Assembly: GCA_024280975.1 (NCBI GenBank)
Contig: JAMXLQ010000269.1
Coordinates: 1-12,535 of the forward strand
Origin: Methanosarcina sp.
Lineage (GTDB): Archaea > Halobacteriota > Methanosarcinia > Methanosarcinales > Methanosarcinaceae
DNA: 12,535 bases
Direction of reading: 5' to 3'
The position numbers and the translations under genes were made by a program. This document shows, piece after piece, positions 5,934 to 12,000 of this stretch. How positions within the stretch are numbered: position 1 is the stretch's first letter; every line of letters starts with the position of its first letter. Under the pieces are notes generated by a model. The model worked only from the letters and a program-made list of their open reading frames with translations. It was not told the DNA's origin and ran no database searches.

Positions 5934-6812
5934 ATGACTTCGAACGAGTGGTACAATAAAGGTGTTGCACTCCATGAACTTAGGCGATTTGTAGAAGCTC
6001 TGGATGCATACAACAAAGCTCTGGAAATAAGCCCTGACAATGCAAAAATCCTGTTTAACAAAGGGATGGTGCTGAAAAGCCTTTTCAGATATGATGAAGC
6101 TCTTGAGGCCTTTAATAGATCCCTTCAGATTAATCCTGCCGATGCGAAGACCTGGTACTCCAAAGCGGAACTGCTTATAGGCCTTATGCAGTATAGAGAA
6201 GCTCTGGATGCACATTCCCGGGCTATATATCTCGCTCCTGAAGACCCTGAGGTCTGGTACAGGCGGGGAATGGCACTGAGGGAAATGAAGGCATACGAAG
6301 ACGCTATGGATGATTTTGAGAAGGCTATCCGCCTTTATGAAAAGAATTACGATATGAGCTCTATGAGCGCAAGCGAATGGTGTAAGAAAGGTATGGGTCT
6401 CTGCAAGATAGAGAGTTATGAAGAAGCGATTAGTGCTTTTAACAGGGCTCTTGAATTAAACCCTGCAAATGGGAAAGCCCTTTATAACAAGGGTGTGGCT
6501 CTCCGCTGGCTTGGAAAGCATGATGAGGCAAGACTTTATATCGAAAAAGCCGTGGAGGTTTTTGACACCAAGATAAAAACAAATCCCGATAATGCCCGAT
6601 TCTGGTATAATAAGGGAATTGCCTTAAGAGACCTAGAAAAATACAACGAGGCGCTTCAGGCTTTTGAGAGAGCTATTGATATTAATCCAAGTTTTACAAA
6701 AGCCTGGATTGGTAAAGGTATTGTGTACGACAGGGTCAAGAAACACCAGAAGGCAATGGAGGCCTACGAAAGGGCAGTCGATATAAACCCGATATATTCC
6801 GATCTCCTTTAA
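5934..6812 (+). CDS. Tetratricopeptide repeat protein (8 TPR units)
   Basis: This 292-residue soluble protein is built almost entirely of TPR units and has no signal peptide or membrane segment. TPRs form a helical solenoid that holds partner proteins; no enzymatic domain is present. Units of 34 residues begin at EWYNKGVALHELRRFVEALD, ILFNKGMVLKSLFRYDEALE, TWYSKAELLIGLMQYREALD and VWYRRGMALREMKAYEDAMD. Further units start at WCKKGMGLCKIESYEEAISA, ALYNKGVALRWLGKHDEARL, FWYNKGIALRDLEKYNEALQ and AWIGKGIVYDRVKKHQKAME. Longer linkers interrupt the fourth unit (LYEKNYDMSSMSASE) and the sixth (VFDTKIKTNP), splitting the solenoid into sub-blocks. GTG at 5931 could also start it, but the ATG at 5934 with GGTG/GGTTGA upstream is preferred. 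The binding partner is unknown. Confidence 0.93.
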   Translation: MTSNEWYNKGVALHELRRFVEALDAYNKALEISPDNAKILFNKGMVLKSLFRYDEALEAFNRSLQINPADAKTWYSKAELLIGLMQYREALDAHSRAIYLAPEDPEVWYRRGMALREMKAYEDAMDDFEKAIRLYEKNYDMSSMSASEWCKKGMGLCKIESYEEAISAFNRALELNPANGKALYNKGVALRWLGKHDEARLYIEKAVEVFDTKIKTNPDNARFWYNKGIALRDLEKYNEALQAFERAIDINPSFTKAWIGKGIVYDRVKKHQKAMEAYERAVDINPIYSDLL

Positions 6813-6873
6813 GTAACCAGATTTCAGATATTTCCATAAATGTCAAAGACCCAGAGCCAGAAAAAGCCGTTAG

Positions 6874-6946
6874 CTGAAAATTCTTTTTCAGAATTTCCAG
6901 ATTGGCGGCCAAAAGCTTTCTTTTCTTCAAAAATTTTCTTTTCTTC
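6874..6946 (+). terminator. Probable terminator of the first TPR gene: hairpin plus double pyrimidine tract
   Basis: CTGAAAA (6874-6880) pairs exactly with TTTTCAG (6885-6891). Two identical pyrimidine tracts, TTTCTTTTCTTC, follow at 6917-6928 and 6935-6946. Archaeal RNA polymerase commonly stops at T-rich tracts like these, so termination here is plausible. Confidence 0.45.
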
Positions 6947-7006
6947 TTATCTCTAGTTTACAGGTTTAATGGCATGTCTGCTCAAAGCCTTAGTTTTTCA
7001 GTTAAG

Positions 7007-7034
7007 CACAACCATTGAGCCACAACCGTTGCGC
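7007..7034. repeat. 14-bp tandem duplication
   Basis: CACAACCATTGAGC at 7007-7020 is followed directly by CACAACCGTTGCGC at 7021-7034, agreeing at 12 of 14 positions. It lies just ahead of the 27-bp hairpin array and is probably part of the same repetitive segment. Confidence 0.5.
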
Positions 7035-7055
7035 CGATTGATCATGTCGGAAAGG

Positions 7056-7154
7056 GCCTTTGGTCAAGCTTTCCACCGGAAAGGTTGCGATCAAACCTTT
7101 TCTCAAAAGGCTTGTGCCCAAGCATTTTTAAAAAATGCTTGCGGTCACGCCTGC
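7056..7154. repeat. Tandem 27-bp hairpin array (3.7 diverged units)
   Basis: Units at 7056-7082, 7083-7109, 7110-7136 and a partial one at 7137-7154 share a 27-bp period. Read on the plus strand, the period encodes a 9-residue pattern like ACxQAFxKK, but the base-level units are diverged. Each unit boundary carries an inverted repeat: CTTTCC/GGAAAG around 7069-7083, CCTTTT/AAAAGG at 7096-7110, and CAAGCATTTTT/AAAAATGCTTG at 7119-7141. The array lies between two convergent genes and its last unit contains the stop codon of the HAD gene. The plus-strand open frame through it is probably a by-product of the 27-bp period and not a gene. Confidence 0.75.
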
Positions 7155-7891
7155 TTAGATCCAAGATATATCAACATATCCGAAAATGTACTGAGCCTGA
7201 AATCAAAGCACTTATCCGTTACTTCTCCAGGTCTCCAGTCTCCATAGGCAGCATATGCGGTTTTAAACCCAAGTTTGTGGGCAGGTACAATATCCCTTTT
7301 GATGCTATCTCCAACTACCAGGGTCTCCTCTGGTTTTATCTTTAGAGTCTCAAGTGCAAAAAGAAAATGTGCAGGATCTGGCTTTTTTGTGCCTGTCATA
7401 TCCGCAGCTACGACAAAATCAAAGTAATTTAGAAGCCCGACCCTCGTGAGTCTTGCCAAGGCATGATGCGTATCTGCATCCGTTATGATTACAAGTTTTA
7501 AGCCTAGTTCCTTAAGCTTACCAAGAGTATCCGTTACAGTTGGATAGAGCTCGAGATTTTGCAGTTTTTCATTTTCATATATCTCACAGCACTTCCTGTA
7601 TCCCTTAATTGTAAAAAGATTTCTTTCCTGCATGTAATCTCGAATATTTTCATAATCCTCAAAACCGTAAGTTCCTCTCAGGAAATACCTAAATAGCTCC
7701 GAAGGCTCTTCAGCAGTATCTCCTTTTTCCGTCCCGATAAAAGAGATAATTTCCCTGCAAGCTTCCAGTTTTGCGGCTACGAAATCAAAAAGGGTGTTAT
7801 CCATATCAAAAAGCACAGCTTTTAGGATTCCAGGGCAAATCCACTCTGTATCTCTCTGGATTATGTGCCTGTTCTTCTCAATCTCTTCCAT
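7145..7891 (-). CDS. HAD-superfamily hydrolase (subfamily IA, phosphatase-like)
   Basis: This 248-residue cytoplasmic haloacid-dehalogenase-fold enzyme is probably a phosphatase of a small phosphorylated metabolite. Motif I is FDMDNTLFD with nucleophile Asp29 and acid/base Asp31. Motif II is LVIITDAD, motif III is the Lys in TGTKKPDP, and motif IV is VVGDSIKRD. Between motifs I and II lies a helical cap of about 90 residues, as in subfamily IA. The first 23 residues (MEEIEKNRHIIQRDTEWICP) precede the fold and are unusual; an internal start cannot be excluded because only a weak AGGT ribosome site precedes this ATG. The last residues (SKQA, then TGA) are read from the final unit of the 27-bp repeat array, so the original C-terminus may have been altered. 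The substrate cannot be named. Confidence 0.92.
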   Translation of the reverse strand: MEEIEKNRHIIQRDTEWICPGILKAVLFDMDNTLFDFVAAKLEACREIISFIGTEKGDTAEEPSELFRYFLRGTYGFEDYENIRDYMQERNLFTIKGYRKCCEIYENEKLQNLELYPTVTDTLGKLKELGLKLVIITDADTHHALARLTRVGLLNYFDFVVAADMTGTKKPDPAHFLFALETLKIKPEETLVVGDSIKRDIVPAHKLGFKTAYAAYGDWRPGEVTDKCFDFRLSTFSDMLIYLGSKQA

Positions 7892-7989
7892 TTTCTTCGG
7901 ACCTGCCGTTTTTTCTAAACTTTGTAGATCGTACTTTTTCGTTCTCCGTTTGCCTTTCGAAAACTTCTTTCAGGATTTTTTGGGGAGAG

Positions 7990-8008
7990 GCTATAAAAGC
8001 TATAAAGG
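7990..8008. promoter_or_regulatory. Doubled TATA-like element in the divergent HAD/TPR spacer
   Basis: GCTATAAAAGCTATAAAGG contains TATAAA twice, 9 bp apart. On the plus strand it would start a TPR transcript with a leader of about 90 nt. Its complement (TTTATAGCTTTTATAG) could serve the HAD gene, with a leader near 80 nt. Which gene uses it is inference. Confidence 0.35.
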
Positions 8009-8040
8009 ACAGATGTATAGATCATAAACGAACAACAGAT

Positions 8041-8069
8041 TTAAGTAAATAACGAACGCGGGTACTTAA
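8041..8069. promoter_or_regulatory. Inverted repeat ahead of the second TPR gene (possible operator)
   Basis: TTAAGTA at 8041-8047 and TACTTAA at 8063-8069 are exact inverted repeats 15 bp apart. A related direct repeat, ATAAACGAAC (8024-8033) and ATAACGAAC (8049-8057), overlaps it. The site lies just upstream of the TATTATAAAAGG box at 8083-8094. Confidence 0.35.
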
Positions 8070-8082
8070 GAGTCCGTGGGTC

Positions 8083-8094
8083 TATTATAAAAGG
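8083..8094 (+). promoter_or_regulatory. TATA box close to the second TPR start codon
   Basis: TATTATAAAAGG is a good TATA box, but its centre is only about 26 bp before the ATG at 8114. If used, transcription would begin at or next to the start codon and give a leaderless message. The AGGA at 8100-8103 would then not be transcribed. Confidence 0.4.
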
Positions 8095-8113
8095 CAGAGC
8101 AGGAAATTGTTAT

Positions 8114-9304
8114 ATGAGTTCCGACGAACCAAAGGATGAAACCTTCAGAAGAGAAGGCGGGGAAGAAAAATCTGAAGAAGAACCGGTTTCCGAAAACATG
8201 TATGTTTTGAATGACTCGGGGGATATAGATAAGCAGGAAGTGAATGACAAAGTCCATGCAATCGAACTTAACGAATGCGGACTTGACCTTCTCAGGTGTG
8301 GCAGGCTTAATGAGGCAGTTGTGGCTTTTGAGAAAGCAATCGAAAAGGATCCAGAGAACATAAATCTATTAAACAATAAGGCTCAAGTCCTTGAAACCCT
8401 TGGAAAATACGAGGAGGCTCTTGAGCTTTATGACAAAGCTATCAAAATCAATTCCGAGGATCCAGATATCTGGAATAATATGGCTTTTTCCCTTTCCCAA
8501 GTTGGAAGATATAACGAAGCTATCAAAGCTTATGAAAAAGCTCTTGAGCTGAGGCCGGACTATCCCAATGCATGGTATGGAAAGGCTTTGAATCTGAGCC
8601 AGGCTGGGGACTATGAAGCGGCTATCAAAACCTATGAAAAAGTCCTTGAGGAAGACCCAAGTTATAGAGAAGCTTGGGTAGGAAAGGGCATAGCTCTCGG
8701 GCAAATGGGTAACTATGACGAAGCAATTATCGCATACGACAAGGCACTTGAACTTGATCCTAACTTTACCGAAGCCTGGCACTATAAAGGCGTGGATCTA
8801 GATAACCTTGGCAGTTACAGACAGGCTCTAAAAGCATACGAGAAAGCTGTTGAACTAGATCCTGAAAACGATGATGCTTGGAATAACATGGGAATAGACC
8901 TCGAAAACCTTGAAAAGTATGATGAGGCTATTAAAGCTTTTGACAAGGCGATCGAAATCAACGCTGAAAATGCCGATGTCTGGTACAACAGGGGCTTTAC
9001 CCTCAGCCAGATGCAGAGATTTGAGGAAGCCGTAGAAGCATACAAGAAGGCTACACAGTTAGATCCTGAATATTTAGAAGCGTATTCCAGTCTGGGTTTC
9101 GTGCTTGCTCAGCTAAAACGCTTCGAAGAAGCTCTGAATATTTATGAACAGGCACTCAAGCTTAATCCTGATGCTGCGGACTCATGGTTTGGTAAAGCTG
9201 TTTGTCTGAGTTTCCTTGGGCGGGAAGAAGAGGCTGAAGACGCATACAGAAAAGCTGTAGAAATTGATCCCAGGTATGCCGATGTTGGAGGAGATATTCA
9301 GTAA
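8114..9304 (+). CDS. Tetratricopeptide repeat protein (10 TPR units) with acidic N-terminal tail
   Basis: This 396-residue protein has an acidic, probably disordered N-terminal tail of about 48 residues (rich in E, D and K), followed by ten near-consensus 34-residue TPRs. The units include NECGLDLLRCGRLNEAVVAF, AWYGKALNLSQAGDYEAAIK, AWVGKGIALGQMGNYDEAII and AWHYKGVDLDNLGSYRQALK. The usual ...YEKALELDP... ending recurs in most of them. The C-terminus stops right after the last unit (YADVGGDIQ), so there is no effector domain and it is likely a protein-binding scaffold. There is no signal peptide. The repeats are more regular than in the TPR protein at 5934-6812, and the two look related but not recently duplicated. 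Start: the ATG at 8114, with AGGA 10 nt upstream as a weak ribosome site. Confidence 0.94.
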   Translation: MSSDEPKDETFRREGGEEKSEEEPVSENMYVLNDSGDIDKQEVNDKVHAIELNECGLDLLRCGRLNEAVVAFEKAIEKDPENINLLNNKAQVLETLGKYEEALELYDKAIKINSEDPDIWNNMAFSLSQVGRYNEAIKAYEKALELRPDYPNAWYGKALNLSQAGDYEAAIKTYEKVLEEDPSYREAWVGKGIALGQMGNYDEAIIAYDKALELDPNFTEAWHYKGVDLDNLGSYRQALKAYEKAVELDPENDDAWNNMGIDLENLEKYDEAIKAFDKAIEINAENADVWYNRGFTLSQMQRFEEAVEAYKKATQLDPEYLEAYSSLGFVLAQLKRFEEALNIYEQALKLNPDAADSWFGKAVCLSFLGREEEAEDAYRKAVEIDPRYADVGGDIQ

Positions 9305-9329
9305 TCGAATTTCCAAATAAAGTGGCTTA

Positions 9330-9888
9330 GAGCCATCCGAAAAGTAGATCACAGATGAGGTAATTTTCAAAATTTGATCATACCAGCATCAGCTTCTTAT
9401 TCTACTTAAAAAATACATTGGAACAGATTACCGTAAAATTATTGAGTTAGTTGATCTTATGAGTGGAGTGAAAGGGCACTTGATCTTGAGCAAGTGCTGC
9501 ACTTCTTCACTCTTCAGAAATTCGTTTCAAGAATACCTTCTTTTTTTAGCTTTATTATGATCAGAGTCTTAAAACTGTTTATTCAAGGGGATATAGGCAG
9601 CAGTTGAACGGAAAATTTGACAAAGAAACTATAACAAGAGGTGTACTGTTCAAAGGCACTTTTGTAGTAAAAAGAAAGTTTGGAGAGATATTTAAATTAA
9701 GAAAGTTATACAATCAGACAACTGAAATAAAAATAAAACTGGTGATGTATAACATAGAGCTCATCCCAAAACCAAATTTCTTCTTAAATCAATAAAAGTT
9801 TCAGAATCATATTTCGTGGCAAGAAACTCAATTAATTATTCAAAAATTCGAGATTATAGGAGCCAATTTTAAGTTTTGGGATAGGCTC
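9330..9888. mobile_element. Decayed IS5-like insertion element (about 560 bp) with terminal inverted repeats
   Basis: The left end GAGCCATCCGAAAAG (9330-9344) matches the complement of the right end, TTTTGGGATAGGCTC (9874-9888), with a 1-base gap and one mismatch. Between them lie N-terminal and C-terminal pieces of one transposase with the middle missing. The element begins 25 bp after the second TPR gene. No clear target duplication is visible. Confidence 0.6.
9384..9795 (+). pseudogene. Transposase remnant, IS5-like, internally deleted and frameshifted
   Basis: Frame 1 from 9384 reads QHQLLILLKKYIGTDYRKII and then ELVDLMSGVKG, typical of the start region of Methanosarcina IS5-like transposases as I remember them. 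A lost base in AAAGGG at 9471-9476 shifts the frame, which continues as ALDLEQVLHFFTLQKFVSRI and LKLFIQGDI. The text then jumps to the C-terminal part, from about 9604: NGKFDKETITRGVLFKGTFV followed by VKRKFGEIFKLRKLYNQTTE. The catalytic core between these parts is deleted. At the usual catalytic Glu position (the E of a LVE-type motif) the sequence reads LFKGTF, so Glu is Lys. The TTG-started 63-codon frame at 9604-9795 is this C-terminal piece and not an independent gene. No active transposase can be made. Confidence 0.75.
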
Positions 9889-10180
9889 AACATTAAAATG
9901 CAGGCTAAAACAGATTTAGAAGACTCATCATAAGATGGAAAAAGAAAATTGAGATTATTATGCTATAATTCATTTTGCACATGCATACTAACATTTAGAG
10001 CAGCATGACTTCTTTAATAGACTTTTATTTCTTACCCAGCATTTTGTTTTTCCATTTAATACTTTTTTACATTTCCACTTTATTCAAATTAAGCAGCTTG
10101 AATGTAGAGTTAGGATGAAAATTGCAATCAATAATGCTTGATAAAAGATTAGAGTTTATCCACGCATTAAAAATAAAACT
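9889..10180. other. AT-rich spacer without a recognised feature
   Basis: This stretch between the IS relic and the terminator of the cupredoxin gene has no open frame with a ribosome site. I see no tRNA-like or strongly folded structure in it. Confidence 0.4.
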
Positions 10181-10208
10181 TTAAAAAATCCCGTTTTTCA
10201 TAAAACGG
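10181..10208 (-). terminator. Intrinsic terminator of the cupredoxin gene
   Basis: On the minus strand, CCGTTTT (loop ATGA) AAAACGG forms a perfect 7-bp hairpin, followed directly by GATTTTTT. It begins 46 nt after the stop codon at 10254 and fits an intrinsic stop for that gene. Confidence 0.6.
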
Positions 10209-10253
10209 AAATCTATAGCAATTCTGCATTTCAGATTTCAATCTTACAAGTTT

Positions 10254-10670
10254 TTACTTTTTCTCTACAACTACCACAGTTCCTTTCATAGAAGGATGGA
10301 TCGAACAGTCATAATTATAGGTTCCCGCGTCTGTAAACAAGAATTCGTACGTGTCTCCTTTTCTCAGTTCACCTGATTGAAAAGTAGGTCCTCTTACTGT
10401 ATGAATGGCTGAGTCCATATTTTTCCATCTTACAGAATCGCCTGTCATTATTTCGACTGCTTTTGGATTAAAGGTAAAATTTTGAATAACAACATCAACA
10501 ATCTTGCCCTGATTTGCAGGTTGAGGCGTTACGTTGGAACCCGGTGATATGGGTGTTTCAACCGGAGTTACTGCGGGCGTTTCTGCTGGAGTTGCCGGTT
10601 TATTCCCCGTACATCCTATCGCCAGGAATATGCTAAATAAGACCATGAAAATTACAAGTTCTCTTTTCAT
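10254..10670 (-). CDS. Lipoprotein cupredoxin (plastocyanin-like blue copper protein)
   Basis: A 138-residue exported protein. Residues 1-20 are a lipoprotein signal (MKRELVIFMVLFSIFLAIGC) with lipobox LAIGC and Cys20 as the lipid site. Residues 21-55 form a Thr/Pro-rich flexible linker (TPAETPAVTPVETP). Residues 56-138 are a plastocyanin/azurin-like domain: VQ-type strand IQNFTFNPKAVEIMTGDSVR, then the copper ligands His90 (SAIHTV), Cys122 (YDCSIHP), His125 and Met128. All four type-1 ligands are present, so the site should bind copper and carry out one-electron transfer on the outer face of the membrane. Redox partners are unknown, and a copper-storage role cannot be excluded. The ribosome site GGGGGGAAG lies just before the ATG. 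The signal peptide is nearly identical in pattern to that of the lipoprotein gene at 11299-11673. Confidence 0.94.
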   Translation of the reverse strand: MKRELVIFMVLFSIFLAIGCTGNKPATPAETPAVTPVETPISPGSNVTPQPANQGKIVDVVIQNFTFNPKAVEIMTGDSVRWKNMDSAIHTVRGPTFQSGELRKGDTYEFLFTDAGTYNYDCSIHPSMKGTVVVVEKK

Positions 10671-10714
10671 TACTTCCCCCCATGAAAAATAAAGTGCTCT
10701 GTAATTAATCTCTT

Positions 10715-10754
10715 GGTTTTATAATAGTTCCGACCAGATTCTAAACATAGTTCT
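10715..10754 (-). promoter_or_regulatory. Promoter region of the cupredoxin gene (copy A of a duplicated 40-bp segment)
   Basis: On the minus strand the segment ends in TTATAAAACC, a TATA box about 50 bp ahead of the ATG. It is preceded by AGAACTATGTTTAGAATCTG. The whole 40 bp matches 32 of 40 bases of 11731-11770, without gaps, upstream of the other lipoprotein gene. A shared regulator site upstream of the TATA box is likely (inference). Confidence 0.55.
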
Positions 10755-11229
10755 TTTTCTAATCTGTCTGATAGTACATTAAATTCTTTGAAAATAGAAT
10801 CCTCCACTAATTCAATACACTTCTTTATCTTCCGGTTCCATCTTCTCCTTAATTACAGAAGAAAAAGTTCTAAATAAGACTGCATGAAACCATATTCAAG
10901 ATAGTTAATAATTTAAAAAAGCACTTTTCAGCTTATTGACAAGAAAATAAAAAAGATCAAAAAAAGTGAAATCGTTTTCAAAAAGGCTTTCTCGTTAAAG
11001 TGAAATTTATCGGTAATTCCGGTACTTCAAGCGTCTAATATCATTTGCCTTTGTACGATATTACATCTTTGCCGTTATATGTGTTGCTGTGTGTATGACC
11101 GAATATTAGTTAAAGTTCTTTTTCGGTAAGACTAGCTTATAATTTTCATCTGGTTGCTAAACGAAAACTCACAGCTACCGCCTTTATGCATTTGAAAATT
11201 CGCATATAGAAGGCTAATTATGATATAAA
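10755..11229. other. AT-rich spacer without a recognised gene
   Basis: No protein-like frame was found on either strand. The only structure I note is ACCGAA (11098-11103) facing TTCGGT (11122-11127), a 6-bp stem with an 18-nt loop. Nothing here supports a named RNA or mobile element. Confidence 0.4.
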
Positions 11230-11246
11230 GCCCCTGGAATAGGGGC
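11230..11246 (-). terminator. Terminator hairpin of the repeat lipoprotein gene
   Basis: On the minus strand GCCCCT pairs perfectly with AGGGGC around a 5-nt loop, followed by TTTATATCA. It lies 53 nt after the stop codon. The hairpin is strong and the T-tract short. Confidence 0.45.
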
Positions 11247-11260
11247 AAAGTCCCGAATTA

Positions 11261-11304
11261 CCATTTAACAATTTAGTACCGAGTTGCCATTTAACAATTT
11301 AGTA
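11261..11304. repeat. 18-bp direct repeat covering the lipoprotein stop codon
   Basis: CCATTTAACAATTTAGTA occurs exactly at 11261-11278 and 11287-11304, 26 bp apart. The right copy contains the TAA stop of the lipoprotein gene on the minus strand (last residues NNY). It looks like a short tandem duplication of the gene's 3' end. Confidence 0.6.
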
Positions 11305-11673
11305 ATTGTTTCTAGGAGTTACTTTGATTACAGTGGTACCAGTTGCAGTAGTATTATTGCCTGTTATGGCCGTTCTAGTTACAGTAGTGTTGTTACCATG
11401 TATAACAGTCCTATTTACAGTAGTATTATTGCCCTGTATAGTGGTCCTATTTACTCCTGTAACTGGAGCTACTCCCCTAGCTGGAGTTACTTCTGTAACA
11501 GGAGTTACTCCCTCAGCTGGAGTTACAGCCTGTACTGGAGTTACTCCCTCAGCTGGAGTTACAGCCTGTACTGGAGTTCCTGTTTGATTTGGAGCCCCAC
11601 CTCTCTGACCAGCGCATCCTATTGCGAGGAATACACCGAACAACACTATCAATATAACAAGTGATTTTCTCAT
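11299..11673 (-). CDS. Repeat-rich, sequon-rich lipoprotein of unknown function
   Basis: A 124-residue exported protein. Residues 1-20 (MRKSLVILIVLFGVFLAIGC) are a lipoprotein signal with lipobox LAIGC and Cys20 as the lipid site. Residues 38-73 are three 12-residue units of the VTPAEGVTPVQA type, and 75-110 are three further units: NRTTIQGNNTTV, NRTVIHGNNTTV and TRTAITGNNTTA. I count nine N-x-T sequons, in this second block plus Asn29, so heavy N-glycosylation on the outside of the membrane is possible. There is no Cys besides Cys20 and no known catalytic domain; it is probably a wall-linked stalk or spacer (inference). GGAGGG lies 6 nt before the ATG. The gene shares signal-peptide pattern and promoter segment with the cupredoxin gene at 10254-10670. 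The same 12-residue period runs through both blocks. Confidence 0.85.
   Translation of the reverse strand: MRKSLVILIVLFGVFLAIGCAGQRGGAPNQTGTPVQAVTPAEGVTPVQAVTPAEGVTPVTEVTPARGVAPVTGVNRTTIQGNNTTVNRTVIHGNNTTVTRTAITGNNTTATGTTVIKVTPRNNY
11501..11572. repeat. Two exact 36-bp tandem copies inside the lipoprotein gene
   Basis: Bases 11501-11536 and 11537-11572 are identical, each coding one 12-residue VTPAEGVTPVQA-type unit. A partial third copy begins at 11573. Exact identity at DNA level points to a recent duplication, and unit number may vary between strains. Confidence 0.85.
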
Positions 11674-11699
11674 ATTTTCCCTCCACTTAAATCATGTGT

Positions 11700-11725
11700 T
11701 TTATAATTGATGCTTTATAATTGAT
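11700..11725. repeat. Two 12-bp direct copies of TTTATAATTGAT in the lipoprotein leader
   Basis: TTTATAATTGAT is at 11700-11711 and again at 11714-11725, a 14-bp period. It lies between the TATA box at 11731-11740 and the ATG, in the leader and around the predicted start site. No role is evident. Confidence 0.5.
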
Positions 11726-11730
11726 ATTGA

Positions 11731-11770
11731 GGTTTTATAACAATTACTGCTAGATTCTGAACATAATTCT
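11731..11770 (-). promoter_or_regulatory. Promoter region of the repeat lipoprotein gene (copy B of a duplicated 40-bp segment)
   Basis: On the minus strand, AGAATTATGTTCAGAATCTA leads to TTATAAAACC, a TATA box about 60 bp ahead of the ATG at 11673. This segment matches 10715-10754 at 32 of 40 bases. A third partial copy of the upstream element lies at 11812-11834 (GCTAGATTCTGAAAAATTGT then TCT). Confidence 0.55.
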
Positions 11771-11999
11771 CCTAAAATCAAAATCGAAGCAACAGTTTAT
11801 CCAGCTTTCTAGCTAGATTCTGAAAAATTGTTCTTTAAAACCAAAAATTTGGTCATAAGTTCAAAATACTTTCTCTCTTTGGATCTTACGAACAAATTTA
11901 AAACTCAGAATCTTTGTCTTCTACTCAATTTCCTTAAATTATAATACTGGGAATTCCAATATTATTAAACGACTTTTAAATGACTTTTTGGGGGGAGGT
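11771..11999. other. Upstream region of the aldehyde dehydrogenase gene
   Basis: The spacer is AT-rich and without a gene. TTATAATA near 11940-11947 is a possible TATA box for the downstream gene, giving a leader of about 30 nt. GGGGGAGGTC directly before position 12001 is a very strong ribosome site. Confidence 0.35.
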
Positions 12000-12000
12000 C

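Noticed and set aside
5811..6215. Minus-strand frames at the start of the first TPR gene
   Set aside because: Antisense shadows of the TPR repeats.
6969..7345. Plus-strand open frames through the hairpin array
   Set aside because: They are open because the repeat has a 27-bp period, lack a ribosome site, and run antisense through the 3' part of the HAD gene.
9604..9795. Independent 63-codon gene with TTG start
   Set aside because: Its text matches the C-terminal part of the transposase whose N-terminal piece lies just upstream between the same terminal repeats.
11501..11572. CRISPR-like 36-bp repeats
   Set aside because: The copies are directly adjacent with no spacers and encode in-frame 12-residue units of a lipoprotein.
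11284..11664. Plus-strand Tyr/Ser-rich frame and a second Val/Thr-rich plus frame
   Set aside because: Both are antisense shadows of the repeat lipoprotein, which has a ribosome site and a lipoprotein signal.
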